A stretch of 64,000 nucleotides of DNA. Source: Roridomyces roridus. Taxonomy: Eukaryota; Basidiomycota; Agaricomycetes; Agaricales; Mycenaceae. The translations under genes and the position numbers were made by a program. The DNA lies in contig JARKIF010000015.1 in assembly GCA_029378245.1 (NCBI GenBank), forward strand, positions 434,001 through 498,000, given 5' to 3'. Below, one piece after another: positions 47,169 to 60,196 of this stretch (position 1 is the first letter of the stretch; each line of letters starts with the position of its first letter). Below the pieces are notes generated by a model. It was not told the DNA's origin, ran no database searches, and saw only the letters and a program-made list of their open reading frames with translations.

Positions 47169-50100
47169 TAGTGATGGGTCGGTTCGGTTCGGTTCGCGTT
47201 CGGGACACTTTTCGTCGAACGCCGAACTGAACTCAATTTTTCTCGCCATCCTCAAATCTGTAAATTCTCTAGAACAAAAAAGCGGAAACCCTTCAACTAC
47301 GCGGAATCATCCTCTGAAGCGACACCCTCCGTCTCATACCCAAAGTCCTCGTCCAACTCGGCAAGCAGAGTGCTGATGCGTTTCGCCGCGAGACCTCCCG
47401 CACTAATGTGTCCGTTCCGATAGGCGCTTTTCAGCAGCTGGAGCGCTTCAAACGTCTTGTGCCTGAGTCGATTGCGTAGTTTCGTTCCCGTGAGACTACT
47501 GCTGGAAAAGGCACGCTCGGCGGCAGTTGCGGAGCCTTGAATGGCGAGATAATCACGGGCCATGCGGCGCAGGGTGGGCCGCGTGGTGTTATGCTTCAAA
47601 TATATTAGCCAGGGATTTTCCACGTGTGAACAATTCACTTACACCCCACCAGTGCAGGATATTGTCGGTGCTTTCCACTGGAGACGCTAAATACCCAGTG
47701 AGTTCATCTCGCGGCTCCGCCAGCGCTTGTTCGGCCTGTTTAACAGAATTGACTGCCTCCATCAGAAAGGAGCTTCCATACCGCTCAAGAGAAGGAGGCT
47801 GAACTACAGAGGGTGTTGGGACTGGGTTGTTGGCAGGCTGGACATCTGTTTGGCCAGCAGCGTAGTAACGGTCAAACTGAGAGAGTGTGGTCAGGGTCTC
47901 TATTTGCATCACCGAGCTCCCCGCTGCCGACAGCTTGATCTAACAGGGTGCGAATCTTCTTTTGGAATGACTTCTGGGGAGTCGGGGCCACTTTCTCCAC
48001 AAAATGTTTCGAGGCTATGTGAACAGCGTGTTCAATGCATCTGGTGACGATGAGGTAGCGCCGCAGTGCAAAATAAATCAAACTCACATCATATCACTCT
48101 CAGCTGCAGTCCAGCCCTCATCCTGTTCGTCAAGACCCTGTTCCACCACTCGAGCCGTGGTACGGTTGACCGAGGCACCATCGGATGTAATCCAACCAAC
48201 TCGTCCGCGCATGGCATACCGGTCGATGACTTTGAGAATCGCAGAACCAAGGGTCAAACCGGTATGACGGCTCTGGATTTTGACGAATGCCAAAGCGTTG
48301 GTCTTGATCTCCCAGTCGTTGGGACGCTCAGCAGTGCCGGCAATGTGGTGGCCGTTGACGTTCATAAAGGGAATGCGCGAGTCGGAGGTCCAGCAGTCGT
48401 GGGTGTAAGACACCTTCCCACCAGGTTCCTGAATGATAGATAAGACTCGAGACTTAAATAATGACTGCACACAGACACGCACCTGGAATTCCTCTCTCAA
48501 GCTTTGTTCAACTTCCGCCACAAGGTTCAAAATATATTCCCGGACGTGCTTTCGAGTCGGGATGTCGGAATCCTTGATGCTGGGGCGCACGTACTTGAGC
48601 AAGCGTCTGAGGCCGGGGCTTTCGACGATCTGAAAGGCCTGGATGTTGCCAATGAGTGTATGCTCGATGTACTGAATAAGGCCGACGCGTACCTCGTCTT
48701 GAGATACAATCATCTCGATAAGATAGTCGCGCAAGCCTTCGGTCGTAAAGGCCGGGGGTCTGGGCTCCGAGACAACAACTCCATCCAAGGTAGTTTGGAG
48801 ACTAGAATTTAATCAGTTGGAGCTCAAAGCGCCGCCGGACCACATACTCTTTAGAGGCAGCCATCTTCGGGATGGCACGTTCATGCACATCCACCCCAAT
48901 CTCCTCGCAGCGCGCCTTGTAGATCTTATAATGATCAGCGTGACTGAGAAAAATCAGTGACCGAGTGCATTGTCTGTCCATACCACTTACCGTGCAATGT
49001 GACTCCGAAGCGACGAAACACTGCCCGAAAAGAAGCATACATCGGCCGATACACCGTTGCGCCTACCAGAAGTTAGATTATAGTTGTGTCATGGGCAGAA
49101 ACGGATGTACGTGCATACGAGGCAGATCGCACCGTCCTCGACTTTACCGGTCTTCCCATTCAACCGGCCCTTGATCCCGCATTTGAAAATAGTCTTGACA
49201 TCCGCCGTTCTATCGGAGCGCGAAACCTTTCTATTGGCCTGAATGCAAGTTAGCAAAGGAATGAAATCGCTAAATGTGAACAATCAAACATACGTGCTCA
49301 TGATCGGCGTCGGCCATGGCCTTCATGGAGTCGAACGAGGACCCATCTACATCCATGGCGTCGTCCTCCGTGTCTTCCGGCTCGGTGTCGCCGCTGGGGA
49401 TCGCTTCGTCATCACCAGACTCACCCTGAGACTCGTCGTCAGAAGAATCCGGAACCCGTTGACGTTTGGCCCCCCTGGGCGCACAGCGCGCCGTCGATTC
49501 TTTGGCCTTGCGTCTATCGGCAGGCCCCGCCATACCCTCCACATTGTCAGGGTCGTTGAGACGAGCAGAGGGACGAGATTTGCGAGAAGAACGACGAGCG
49601 CCAGCGAAACGCTCGAGAGGACGGATGCCCGTAAAGAGGGGGTGAATGGGCCGACTCCCCGATGCCGCCGCAGAGGATGAGGGCGCCGACATGGGGGCCA
49701 CGTCGTCCACGTCGTTGTAGAAAGGGATATCGGCAGCGTCCTTGAGGGAGCCGTCGGAGTTTTGAGCACAACCAAGATGAGCCATGAGAGTGTCGAGCGA
49801 GAGGATGAGCGTAGAGTGCAGCCATTGTACCGCTCCCTCTTATACCTTTTCCTCAGGGATGAGAAAAACAACTGGCCAGTGGGGAAATTGGTGATCGTCA
49901 CGGTGAGTGCGGTGAGTCGTGGGTAGGAGCTCGGGCTGGGTTGCTGTTTGGGGGTGAACACCGACAACGGCCACGCAGGGCCACGCTGTATCCGAGTACT
50001 GAGTGAGCATTGTAACGGGATTTACATACATAAATGTTGACAAGACCGGTGGTAGATGTCGAGAACGGAGCCAGAATGAAGCCAGAATGAAGCCCGGGGC

Positions 50101-50397
50101 GGAGCAATGCACAAAACGGGGTAGACTTTGCGTGTAGCGGTGGGCGTCGTATTCAAGCCGGTCGCTAAACGGCCACTAAAAAAAGTTTAGTCGCCGAGTT
50201 CGGTCCTGATTACGGGATGACGCGTTCGGCGTTCAAACGCGTTCGGACGCGTTCAGTGGATTCCGCAAATCCCTGAACCTTGAACTGAACTTTCGGTTCA
50301 GGTTCAGCAAATCCGTGAACCTGAACGCCGAACGCGCGTTCAGTTCGGTCCGGTTCGCGTTTGAACCGATGATCCGAACCGGACCCACCCAACACTA
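47169..50397 (-). mobile_element. hAT transposon with perfect 8-bp TSD
   Basis: Ends TAGTGATGGGTCGGTTCGG and (complement) TAGTGTTGGGTGGGTCCGG are inverted. Both sides carry the perfect octamer TCTAGACC (47161-47168, 50398-50405). Subterminal GGTTCGGTTC/GAACCGAAC-type repeats fill 47169-47235 and 50210-50390. At 3229 bp with a transposase gene on the minus strand, the ends look mobilisable although the transposase is internally deleted. Confidence 0.92.
47297..49785 (-). pseudogene. hAT transposase with internal deletion
   Basis: Exons from ATG 49785: an acidic serine-rich start (PSGDTEPEDTEDD), then a BED-type zinc finger (FKCGIKGRLNGKTG, GAICLVC, LRSHIA, SHADHY). The DDE core shows the first aspartate in SYTHDCWTSD and the second in GWITSDGASVN. 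After CIEHAVHIASKHF and LLDQAVGSGELGD the sequence jumps at about 47905 to QFDRYYAAGQ, missing the roughly 200 residues that carry the RW block in hAT proteins. The C-terminal hATC dimerisation domain (LRRMARDYLAI, AAERAFSSSS) is present, ending at 47297. The start of the deletion also changes frame. Confidence 0.8.
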
Positions 50398-50405
50398 TCT
50401 AGACC

Positions 50406-50992
50406 CCATTCGTGTTTTCTTGGACGTGCAGGCCTCGACAACTCAGACTGTAATTCAACAATGTATGTCTCTGCGTTCCTTCCCGACTGTTGTGCTAACT
50501 CTCGTTTGCAGAATTTCGTTACGAACGTTCCAATATTGTCATGGTGTGTGCCTTTATTTCCGGCGTTACACTTTACTGAGTGCTCGGCTAGTTATTACGT
50601 TTCTCGTCGCATTCTCGCTGCTCAACGCACTCTCAATATCGGTAACGGCTCATCTCATTGATACCCAGCCTTACTGACATGGCCTACAGCAATGTTCTGC
50701 TCCTGTACTCTGCATCGTGCGTCCTTCATTTCACCCATTTCCTCGACTGACTCTCGCGCAGCGCTCCTCGCATCGCATCGCTCCACTGTATCGTATGTCC
50801 CCTTCCATCCGTTGTCGAGCTCTTTCTCACCTTGATTCGCAGATCTGCTCGCATCGTGTCTCGTTAGACTGTACCGTAATGCTCATGTTGCTGCTGTTGT
50901 GAATTCAATTGTTTTCAATTTATTTCTGGGATTCGTAAGAGGAGCGAGGAGGAGGGAGTAGCCATCCCTAGGCCATAACAGCCACTCCAGGG
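50406..50992. other. Intergenic flank of hAT
   Basis: No gene recognised. Confidence 0.4.
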
Positions 50993-51028
50993 CTTAACAG
51001 CCCATCCAGCGCTGGATGGGCTGTTAAG
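50993..51028. repeat. Perfect 36-bp palindrome
   Basis: CTTAACAGCCCATCCAGC followed by its exact complement. The arm motif TTAACAG recurs inverted downstream at about 51088 and 51108, next to the broken 5' edge of the Copia fragment. Confidence 0.9.
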
Positions 51029-51159
51029 GGCTGCTGAATCTCAATCGTGGCTTTCAAGCCACACAAAAGGCGGATTCAGTCCTGATAGGACTGTTAAGGC
51101 CTGATGCGCCTGTTAAGCTGCATGTCAGCCCCATAACAGGCTCATCCACTATTGGTGAT

Positions 51160-52568
51160 GGATGAAGCAGGTGACATTGCGCGCCGCAAGGCCCGACTTG
51201 TCATCCTGGGAAATACCGAAATCCCGGGCACCGATTACAACCCGGATCAATTTCATCACCTGTCGTTCGTGCCGAAACGAACCGTCTCTTGCTGGCGCTC
51301 GCCGCCAAGTACGATCTCGACATGCACTTAGTCGATGTCAAGGGAGCCTACCTCAACGGTGAGCTCAAGGAAGAAATTTATATGAAACAGCCCGAAGGCT
51401 TTTTGGACGGAACTCCTCGAGTTCTCCGTCTTCTCAAAACCCTCTGCGGCCTCAAACAGGCCGGACGTGTTTGGAACGAAACTTTGGACGCACAATTCCA
51501 TAAAATGGGATTCCAACGTCTTCTATCCGAGCGTTGCGTCTACGTACGACGCCAGGGACTCGATATCACGATCGTTGCTGTGCACGTCGATGATATGTCC
51601 ATCTACGCGTCTAGCCTCGAGTTGATCACTCGCACAGAGGATGAACTCGAGAGCGCATTCGAAATTACGCACCTCGGCGAGGCCAAACAGTTGTTGGGCA
51701 TGGAAATACATCGTGACCGCAAACGCCGGTCGATCACCATCACCCAATCCAACTACATCAATAACATCCTCGCTCAGCACGGCATGGAGAATTCAAACCC
51801 CGTTGCTACGCCGATGGATCCCAACGTCAAGCTGCACAAGCTGCCTGACTCGGAGATCCATGCAGACATCAAATGTGTCTACCAATCGATGGTCGGCGGT
51901 CTTATGTACGCCGCCATATCCACTCGTCCGGACATTGCATACACAGTCCAGACCCTCTCCCAATTCAACGTCAATCCAGGCCCTGCTCATCTCACGGCCG
52001 TCAAACGGGTATACCGCTATCTTCGCGGAACAAACTCGGGATCACATACTCCTCCACGCCTAATTCAACCGACGAGGAAATGTACGCCGACTTCTTCGAA
52101 CCCACTCTCTACACGGACGCCGATTGGGGTAACAATCTGGAGGACCGTAAATCCATCTCTGGATATGTATTCACATATGCAGGGGGAGCGACAACCTGGT
52201 CTTCCAAAAAACAGCCCACGGTTGCACTTTCAACCATGGAAGCCGAGTATATCGCGCTCTCTCACGCAGCACGCGAGAACCTATGGCTTCGCTCATTCTT
52301 CACGGAACTCGATCTTCCACCAACCGCGCCGACACTCATCCTTGTTGATAACCGCGGCGCGATTCATTTCACCTTCAACGCTGGCTACCACGCTCGTTCA
52401 AAGCACATTGACATCCGGCATCACTTCATCTGCGATGTCGTTGCCTCTAATGAGGTGTCAGTTTCCCACTGCGCATCCGAGCAGAATTTGGCTGATATAT
52501 TCACCAAACCTCTCGCTCGCACTCAACACGAGGAGCAGATCCGCAAACTCGGGATGACTCGGGTTTGA
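51160..52568 (+). pseudogene. Copia-type reverse transcriptase-RNase H, truncated
   Basis: The reverse transcriptase has the Copia signature: DMHLVDVKGAYLNGELKEEI, YMKQPEGF, LKQAGRVWNE and the catalytic VHVDDM (YVDD-type, with H for Y). RNase H follows with YTDADWGNN, KSISGYVF, STMEAEYIALSHAA and SEQNLADIFTKPL, ending at 52568. The 5' part (gag, protease, integrase) is missing. A frame change lies near 51255 and another near 52035 (after YRYLRGT), so it is not functional. Confidence 0.88.
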
Positions 52569-52576
52569 GGGGGAGT

Positions 52577-52895
52577 GTTGAAGTGAACGACACGAGGCAA
52601 ACTGTCGAGTCATCCAGTTGCCAGCCTCGAGGCGTTCTAACGTCTTCTTTATTCTTGACTCACGCTTTCTTGACTCAACGCCTCTCGGAGTCATCGCGCA
52701 GCCACGTATGACTCGTCCTTGACTCGGACTCTTATTGTTCTCCCTAGATACAGTGTAGTTACTATTGTTCTCGTATCTGACTCCTACGTATCACGTGACC
52801 GTTTCTGTAGGGTATATATGTAAGGAGCGGATTTTCGAGATAAATGCATCTACTTTTCCCCCCACTTCTGCTCTCAGCCCTTACCTCTCTCAACA
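52577..52895 (+). repeat. 3' LTR of Copia fragment
   Basis: Begins TGTTGAAGTG right after a purine tract (GAGGGGGAG) and ends CTCTCAACA, so TGTTGA/TCAACA are inverted. Length 319 bp, with TATATAT near 52813. Confidence 0.75.
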
Positions 52896-55504
52896 GAAGC
52901 ATCAAGTAAAATTCAACCAAAACCAACAACCATCCACCATTTATCTTTTTGTGATAAATAACCTCATACTCGCCAAGCTCTTAGGACTTGCCCAAACTTG
53001 CCTTCCTTGAGCTCTCTGGGACTCTCTCCAGCGTCCGCAGACGGCCTCGTTCACTCTGGCCTTCAGTGGGCTTCTGGTCAGTTTTGTACAACTCCCCTCC
53101 CTGCCTGGCACGCACTTGTTCGTTGCTTGTTCGCAAAGCTCATTAATCTTCTCTGTCCTGAGGGTTCAACCACTCGCTTCATCATCAGAGCTCCCACGGA
53201 CCTACTTCTTGGACTCGAACTCGACTCTCATGGCTCAAACTGACTCCAGACTTGCTGCACACCAGCCACACGGACGGGTCCTCTTTCGCTTTCAACTCAC
53301 ATGAATTTCTGACTCCAGCCTTTCTTGGAGGGCGGGAGCGAGGGAGTGCGGTGCGAAGCGGCGCACGGATGAGCGACCACTGCAACTGAACATTCGTAGA
53401 TGGTAAGAGTGTACATTCCGTTTGTGGTACTTTTTCATTTCGATCCGATTCTTGAACTGCTTGCGATTCGGGAGGGTTGAATAGTTGTAAATACTGCCAG
53501 GTACTTACTTACTATAGAGTCCCATAAGTAGAACTCGTTGTGCTCCAGAAAACGGGCTCGGTAGCAGGCCATGCCGCTGGCCGGCCCTACAGCTTTATTG
53601 TGACAATGACGGTGATTATGTAATCACAGCAAGGCGGCGGCCGACTACCGACGTCGGCGGTGAGGAAAGCGTAGCGGTACCCGACTAAGGCCGGTGCGCA
53701 AAAGGAGGGAGGTACCAAACAGGGTATGATGATTGGAGGTCTGCTTTCTGCGAGGTGGGTCTCTGCGTCCCAGATCCGCCCATGGATTCCCTGGCTTCGC
53801 TGCGAGGACAATGCTGGGCTGAGCTCGTTCTCACCGAGCGGCACCCGTCCGCGAGCTAATGACCAGCGTGTCACGGTACGAAACTTCGGGAGGAGAAAGT
53901 AGCTGCGTGCACAGCCGACGGGATGTGGAGGGTGGATGCGTGCGCAAAGAGACGAGAGGAGGGGAAACAGCACACGCTGACGTGCTAGGCCTGGAGAGGA
54001 AGATCAATAGGACTCTGTACAAGAAGAAAGGATAGGCAGCGTACCGCGAAGAAAGGTGTTGGGTGATGTGTGGACTCCGCAGTCGAGCATCGAAAAGCGC
54101 TAGTAGGCGTAGGGGAGGTAGCAGCCCAGCACCGGCACCTCACAGCATCCACGGGATGGTGAAGTCGAGAGATGTGTGATTCCCCACACCAGCGATGCTT
54201 CATGCCTTCGAGTGGAAGCAGAGAAGACCGAGGTCGCCGGCGATGCTCCCGCCATAGGATGCAACGACGCAGTGGACCACACCGCGAATGCAGCGCGGAC
54301 GATGGGCGACGGGGGTTGATCATGCCACTGAAAGGCATCGCCGACTGAAGTCGCGGAGGGTGACGGCTGGCCACGGCGGTAGCAGCGAGCTACTCCCCAT
54401 CGCTAACCGCCTACTCGTCGCGAGGGAGTGAAGGGAGTGTTCGGACTTGGAGGTAAGATCGTTACTGAGTGGCAGTGAGTGCCCGCCGGTGGAGGCAGAT
54501 ACGAGACTGACGCATAGGAATCTGCAGAGAAGCAATGAGTAAAGATACTCGGACAGGAAACGCACAATTCACGCACCACGGAAACCTTCTCCAGAACTCG
54601 GTGGCTTCTGTCTAGAGGCAGTCGAGGACACCGAAGAAGCCCGACACAAGCTTCGGGGCGACGCCAGCGGGGACAAGCCTCCGCGCCCCGTGCCACGTCA
54701 CGGATGACGCCAGCGACAAAGCGTCCCCACCCGGCAGACCTTGACATTCGTCGAGGGTATTACTGTGTACGAAGCAGTGGGTTGCGGGTGTCTTCGGGGA
54801 GGACGGGTGGATAGCGAGGACGGAAGTCAGTCAAGCGTGCTGCATGCGGCCTCATACCCGGCTGCACCAAGCATTAGCTTTGGTCTTTCGACACGATAAA
54901 GAACGGGAATGACTCACTAAACGCGACGTTGTGCAGCATCCACATTGGCTCCCGACCCTGGGCAAAGGGTAGCCGCCATCCCGCCTATCCTGCGGGTCGG
55001 CAGAAACTGCTGCGTGTACCTCGAATACGACTTTTCCAGGCGCGGGGACGATGTATTGTCCTTCAGGAGAGGTGGTGAGGGCGTCACGGAGCCATGGACA
55101 TCGTTATTTGGCTCTGCCCGCGGTTTTCATTGTGGACAGACATCTAGTTTGGGCAGAGGGCTCAGCGGCACGCCAGGAAAGCTGTCCAGCGGGTACATGC
55201 ATTGCAAGCAGCGAGAGGATCGTGGGGATGGGTCTGTGTGTTGTCGAGAGGCCAGGTCATGGAACTTTGGAAGGTGGCGGGTGAAAGCAGGCAAGCCGAC
55301 GGGCGGATCAAATCATCCTGCGCCTCCTGCTCTCATCCACCACCTTCGTTCTGCCAATCTCGCTGTCAGCGTCACGGGCTGGGCCTGTCTCGCTGCTTGC
55401 CTCTTTCATCAAACCAATTCCACGTCCGGACTTGCACTGGGGCTCAATTTCGATTCTCGATTCTCCACTCGCGAAAACCTGCCACACGACTTTCAGCGGC
55501 GCCT
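52896..55504. other. Long intergenic stretch
   Basis: About 2.6 kb with no recognised domain. Minus-strand frames at 53985-54747 are arginine/serine-rich without exon structure. A segment at 55216-55330 resembles 60985-61080 (shared GGATCAAATCATCC, then GCGCCTCCT). Confidence 0.45.
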
Positions 55505-55840
55505 CTAACGCCAATCGACTCTGACGCTCTGAGCTCGCGGTAGTGGAGGACTTGAAGGCAGGGGCTGGTGCACCCACTCCATATCATCACCATCGTACGG
55601 GGGCAGATTCTTTTCCCAGCCATGGGCGTCACTCATCTCCTGGAATTCAGTGCTAGTATCGCCACTGTCGGCGTGTACCGCCTTCATTACGCCACGGATG
55701 GTCGTGAAAAAGGTGGGCTCTGTCTGCAAACCCCACTCCCTCTTCATTGATTTACTGCACAGATCGCTGCGCGTCGTATCAATCTTCAAGCCCGTCAATT
55801 CCTGTACCAAACTGTACATTATTTCGATATCTATTTCGTT

Positions 55841-57114
55841 CTACTGCATCATCCCGTCTCGCTCCCTGTTCCGCAAGACGACGATCCCAGCCCTCACATC
55901 TTCGACGTCGTCAGCCATCTTCTTGATAACAGCCGCCTCAGCACTGAGAACCGACTGAGCTGCATCCAGTTCCTCAATCATGCGGTCCAATCTCCCGACG
56001 TCCCCACTTGCGAGTAACTCGCGGGTCGACTGGACACGTGGACGTACACGACTATTGAATACGTGCCCTGGAGGGCTGTCGGCGGCGGCCATCTCGAGGC
56101 TGTTGATGTCAAGTCTCGTCATTTCGAGTAGGGTGCGCGTGTCGATGGAAGTCTTGGGCAGAGTGTGCTGGACGACGGGTACGGGGGCGGAGGATGGAGG
56201 TGATATAGAGCGCGTCGTCATCGACGCTAATAACGATGAATACGTGGCTAAGAGTGCGGGGGAGGGCGAGACGTACGAGTCATAGTCCCAGCATCATGGA
56301 ACTCCAATGCACGCGCAGGGGCGGGGGCGGGTAGCTTGATAGTGAGCCGCTCTGGGCTTGGAATTGATTGAGCGCGGTCCGGGAGCTTGATGCAAAGACG
56401 TTCTGGATGCGCGCTCGAAGCAGAAGTCGCAGGCTCAGCATGAGGAGCAGGCCGTTTAACACTGCTTGACGTCGTCGTGGGGTCACGTTCGCAGCGTCTA
56501 TGGGAGACGGCGCAGCGGCGGCAACTCGGATGGGGTTCATTCGGATTCCCCCACTGCTCACACGGCCGGGAATTTCTGGTACATCTGCCACACGGCTGGG
56601 TACATTGGTCAGTAAGCTGCTGGCGAAGGGACGACTGGGACCGTCACGCACCGGGTCAAAGTAGATACCTAGTCCAGGTCCAACAGGGCGTTTCTTGATA
56701 CCCTTATGAAGCTTCTTCCTCGACATAGGATGGTCGGCTGGAAGATGTGAACAGCCGCTCTTGGCCATCGCACACTCTAAACATCGCGGACTGGGCTGGG
56801 CGTGGGATCCAAAACGTTCGCATCGACCGGATCTTTCTGCACATCGAATGCATTTCTGGGAAAATAAGGTCAATATCTGGAGAGCGACGCAGATACGCAT
56901 TTGAACGCACCGTATCGAAGTAGACGCCCAGCCCGACACGCACTTGATGCCCTTGTTTTTTCGTAGCAATAGTAGAGCTGGAACTTGAAGAACGGGAATC
57001 CCGCGCCATTTCGGGCTCGGTGTGGGTTGCAAGGTTGACTGAGCAATCCGCAGTGGTGGCTGGAGGAAGATCACCGACGAGTGACGGGGCAGTTCGAGGG
57101 AAAATCGTAGTCAC
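55841..57114 (-). CDS. Tandem cysteine-cluster protein (paralog A)
   Basis: Exons 57114-56911, 56855-56652, 56595-56277 and 56226-55841 give 1113 nt, 370 aa. A serine-rich start leads to VRVGLGVYFDT, an intron, then cluster 1 (CIRCAERSGRC ... CLECAMAKSGC). VGPGLGIYFDP follows with a second intron, then cluster 2 (CGRCTRNSRPC ... CRRCAVSHRRC). Both have C-x2-C-x6-C-x12-C-x2-C-x6-C, the Zn2Cys6 spacing, but with fewer basic residues than DNA-binding Gal4-type clusters. ERLCIKLP and ERLTIKLP repeats follow, then a helical C-terminus. After the TAG at 55841-55843 the same frame stays open to 55505 (NEIDIEIMYSLVQELTGL...). It may be a zinc-binding regulator; function is unknown. Confidence 0.72.
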
Positions 57115-58272
57115 TCGTATCGTGCCCTCAATCGCCGCCGATGATCAACCACGTTCACGACTGGCTGGGAAATGATTTTGTGTAATTGGCTGCTCCTGTT
57201 TTTTTTTGGACGTCGAGACCCTGAGCTTCTCCCGCCAGTGCTTAATGAAATAAAGAACACCGACCTTTGCACGCGCGCCCGTGGGAGCTCCGAGCTATTT
57301 TCTGCATTCTCTTCTCCGCTTGTTTGTGCGCCCACAGAGTAAAAATGGTATCTGCAAGCGGTGAGGCTCGGAAGGTGCCGTCAGACGAGAAATTTTCAGC
57401 TCCCACCGTTTCAGACGGGTTTCCAGATGGTCGACATGGATAAAAAAAACTCAGTGTCGCGTACGCGCTCCTTCTAGTAGTGTCCTCCAATCAGTCTTGA
57501 GTACACCCCGAACGAATGCACAGAGAGTTTAGTCAAAAGCGGCGCCTCCCTCGATAGAGAGACGCCCTTGAATTGCGATGCCTCGTCTGGATGGCTACAG
57601 GAAGTAAAGTATGTAATATGTACTAGGGTGGGACAATACCGAATGAAAACGAAGGGTGGGTAGCTTGAGAACAATGGAGTGATACACAACTGGCACAGTA
57701 GGAAAGAAACCATGAGATACAACGAGAACGAACACTTGTGGTGACTTACCTGGCACAAACTGGGGGTTTTTCCACCACTGGCCAGGTATATATGACTCGG
57801 AAACTTGAGGAGACTTGAATGTATTGGAAAGGAACTAAACGGAAAGTTAGTTTGACTCGACTCCGGCTTACGGCCCATGGGGCGCGGAGGAGTCGCTCAC
57901 CAGCTCGGGACTCTCGCTTACGACCCGTGGGGTGGAGAGGAGCGTGCTCTCATTTACGACCTTTGAGGTAGAGAGGGTGAGACGAGGAGAAGGATGTAGG
58001 GCGTGCGCCGAGCGTACCCGTTGATTACCCTTGTATAAACTGCGTTTAGACTCGACGAAATTGAACAGTGTCTCTATCCGCGCGCGGCAGGGAATTTATT
58101 ATTATTAACGTAACGCTTCCTCAACAGGTCGAACGAGGAGTCCTGTCTGGGCTACCCGTGCCCATGATGGGGTTTTGTTGGCATCATCCAGACGCGTAGA
58201 GTCCATATCCAGTACTCCAGTATCTCAGAGGAGGTGTCTAACATATTTGAATTCTCTGTTCTCTCGCGTCTA
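57115..58272. other. Intergenic
   Basis: Open minus-strand frames here look non-coding; no RNA or repeat recognised. Confidence 0.45.
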
Positions 58273-60196
58273 TCAAATCACTAATGACCCCAACGCCCGC
58301 TTGAAAGCATTTGACTCGCTAGTACTGTGGCAAGACTGACTCCCTTTCCTACTCGTTACATGAGCATTCCACGCGATTTTGCTCAGCGCCCAAACGGCTT
58401 CGAAAGCAGCATAATTATCTTCCTGCCTGTTCAGAGTTTCATCATCAGCATGTAGATGATAGTCAAGAACAAGGTTACTTGCTTTATGATCTTCCCAAGA
58501 CGTTCAATGACGCTTCGCCCGAGAACGGTGCCAGTGATGAGGCCCTGTTCCGCGAGATTTTCGACGAGGTTATGCGCCTCCCTTTTGATGAAGATATTTT
58601 TCGACTCAAGGAATGCTGGAATGCGTCGACTCGTCTCCGTTGCGCAGAGAGTCCGCGCGCCCTGAGAATATTGGGCTATTTCCGCCAACGCGGACATGGC
58701 TTGATACCCGTAGTTGCAAGATGGGCTCTCAAATATCGCTTGCCCGGTCTCGGTATCTCCGTCACTGTCAAGCGGTATGAGCTCGCCGGAGAAGCGGAAG
58801 AGATGAAATGGACGGACGACAAGACGTTCAGCATCCGTTTGATTGAATCTTCCCAGAGATGGACGGCTATCAAGGGTTCATGTTGCACGAGGGTTTGAAT
58901 GAGGACACATGTACGATGCTTGATGTAAGTCGCGTTTGCGAGTAGAAAATCTGGTATTCTACTGGGCCAATCCATCGCAAGGATGGCCGCTGAACCAGTA
59001 GGATGCTCCGCCGCGGCAGAGAGAAGTTGGATCGTCGTATTTATATCACTCTCAGAGCTGAGTGTGATTCAATCAGCAGTGTATGTAGCTTGAAAAAAGT
59101 CTAAACTTGCCGAAGGAAATGCAACATCTTCAAGATCGAGTCTTCCCTGAGCAGGGAATATACAGAGTATTGCTGTGATATCAGGGTGCAAATGAGGGTG
59201 CAAGCTCCACTTGCGAGTTCCGCAGAGTCCCACATGGTATCGAGCATTTTAGTCGCCACGATCGCTGCAGCGTTATCCGGATGTCGAGCAAGTTGATCCA
59301 ACGCACGTATGGCTTCGGCGGAAACCTTTCCGTCTGGATCCCTACGCAAAAATTCAGTATTTTTAATAAAATATGTGAAGCAGACGAAACGCACCGAATG
59401 GCGAGTTCGAACAACATCTCCAGCGGGACACACCCAATAAGACTCGGCAGCGCGAACCAATATGAGGCCAATTCTCGTACAAGAGCACAAGCCCAAAGGC
59501 GAACGCAGGTGACCTCCGAGTGAAATAGAGCAGCAAATATGCCTGTTCCCACCGAATCATCGGAGATCGTATGCAAAGCCGCTGTAGCCAGGATGAAAGT
59601 CCTCTCATCGGTCTCGCCCCTGTGGCTGGCCAATTAGATGTCGCTGAGGAGAGGTCCAAACAAGTAGAACCTACATCCACGTCGTTTCTATCCTATTCGC
59701 CACCCATTCGGGCGGGAGCAACAGCTTCAGCGAATGAGCCATTAAAGCTGCAACCAGCAGATAAGCTGTCATTCTGAGCTCCTGATCGTCCAACATCCAC
59801 GGAATCAGACTCGTCATTGCAGAGGACCGGGTTATCGCTCTCGCAGTATTGCAATGAGAAACGGCGCTCGCGCCCAGATGCTGCAAAACCCGAAGTCGTG
59901 TCTCCGGTGCTATGTACTTGTACCTGAGCCAAGTCAGCCGTCGTTTTAGCCTGAAGCATTTGCACGCACGAAAGATAACTCGAATAGATCTCCACCGCCG
60001 CCGCAGATAGCTCGCATGGCTGCGCATGGCCGTCTCGAGCGATGAACGCCAAAGCCTGCCGGTGATACATCCGCCTCATCAATGGTTTCGCCATTGCATG
60101 GATATTGATCGTCGGCCCACTGCGCAGCATCGGATTGCTGTCCGACCACCAGCTGTAGATGCTCGGACGGGAAAGCTGTCGCTCGAGAGAGGGCAT
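58273..60196 (-). CDS. Armadillo/HEAT-type repeat protein, intact
   Basis: Seven exons: 60196-59970, 59923-59675, 59625-59395, 59341-59107, 59050-58818, 58764-58479, 58422-58273. They sum to 1611 nt, 536 aa, every junction GT-AG and in frame. It starts MPSLERQLSRPSIYSWWSDS, then TINIHAMAKPLMRRMYHRQA. Alpha-helical repeats fill the rest (for example DERTFILATAALHTI, VSAEAIRALDQLARHPDNAA, MSALAEIAQYSQGART, EAVWALSKIAWNAH). This N-terminal signature marks a family expanded in some agaricomycetes, probably protein-binding scaffolds; no partner can be named. The start is the ATG before the shared SLERQLSRPSIYSWWSD block; an upstream in-frame ATG (60265) adds unrelated sequence. A decayed copy lies at 16939-18655. 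Confidence 0.88.

Noticed and set aside
53587..54747. Arginine/serine-rich minus-strand frames
   Set aside because: No domain and no splice structure; adjacent frames look alike.
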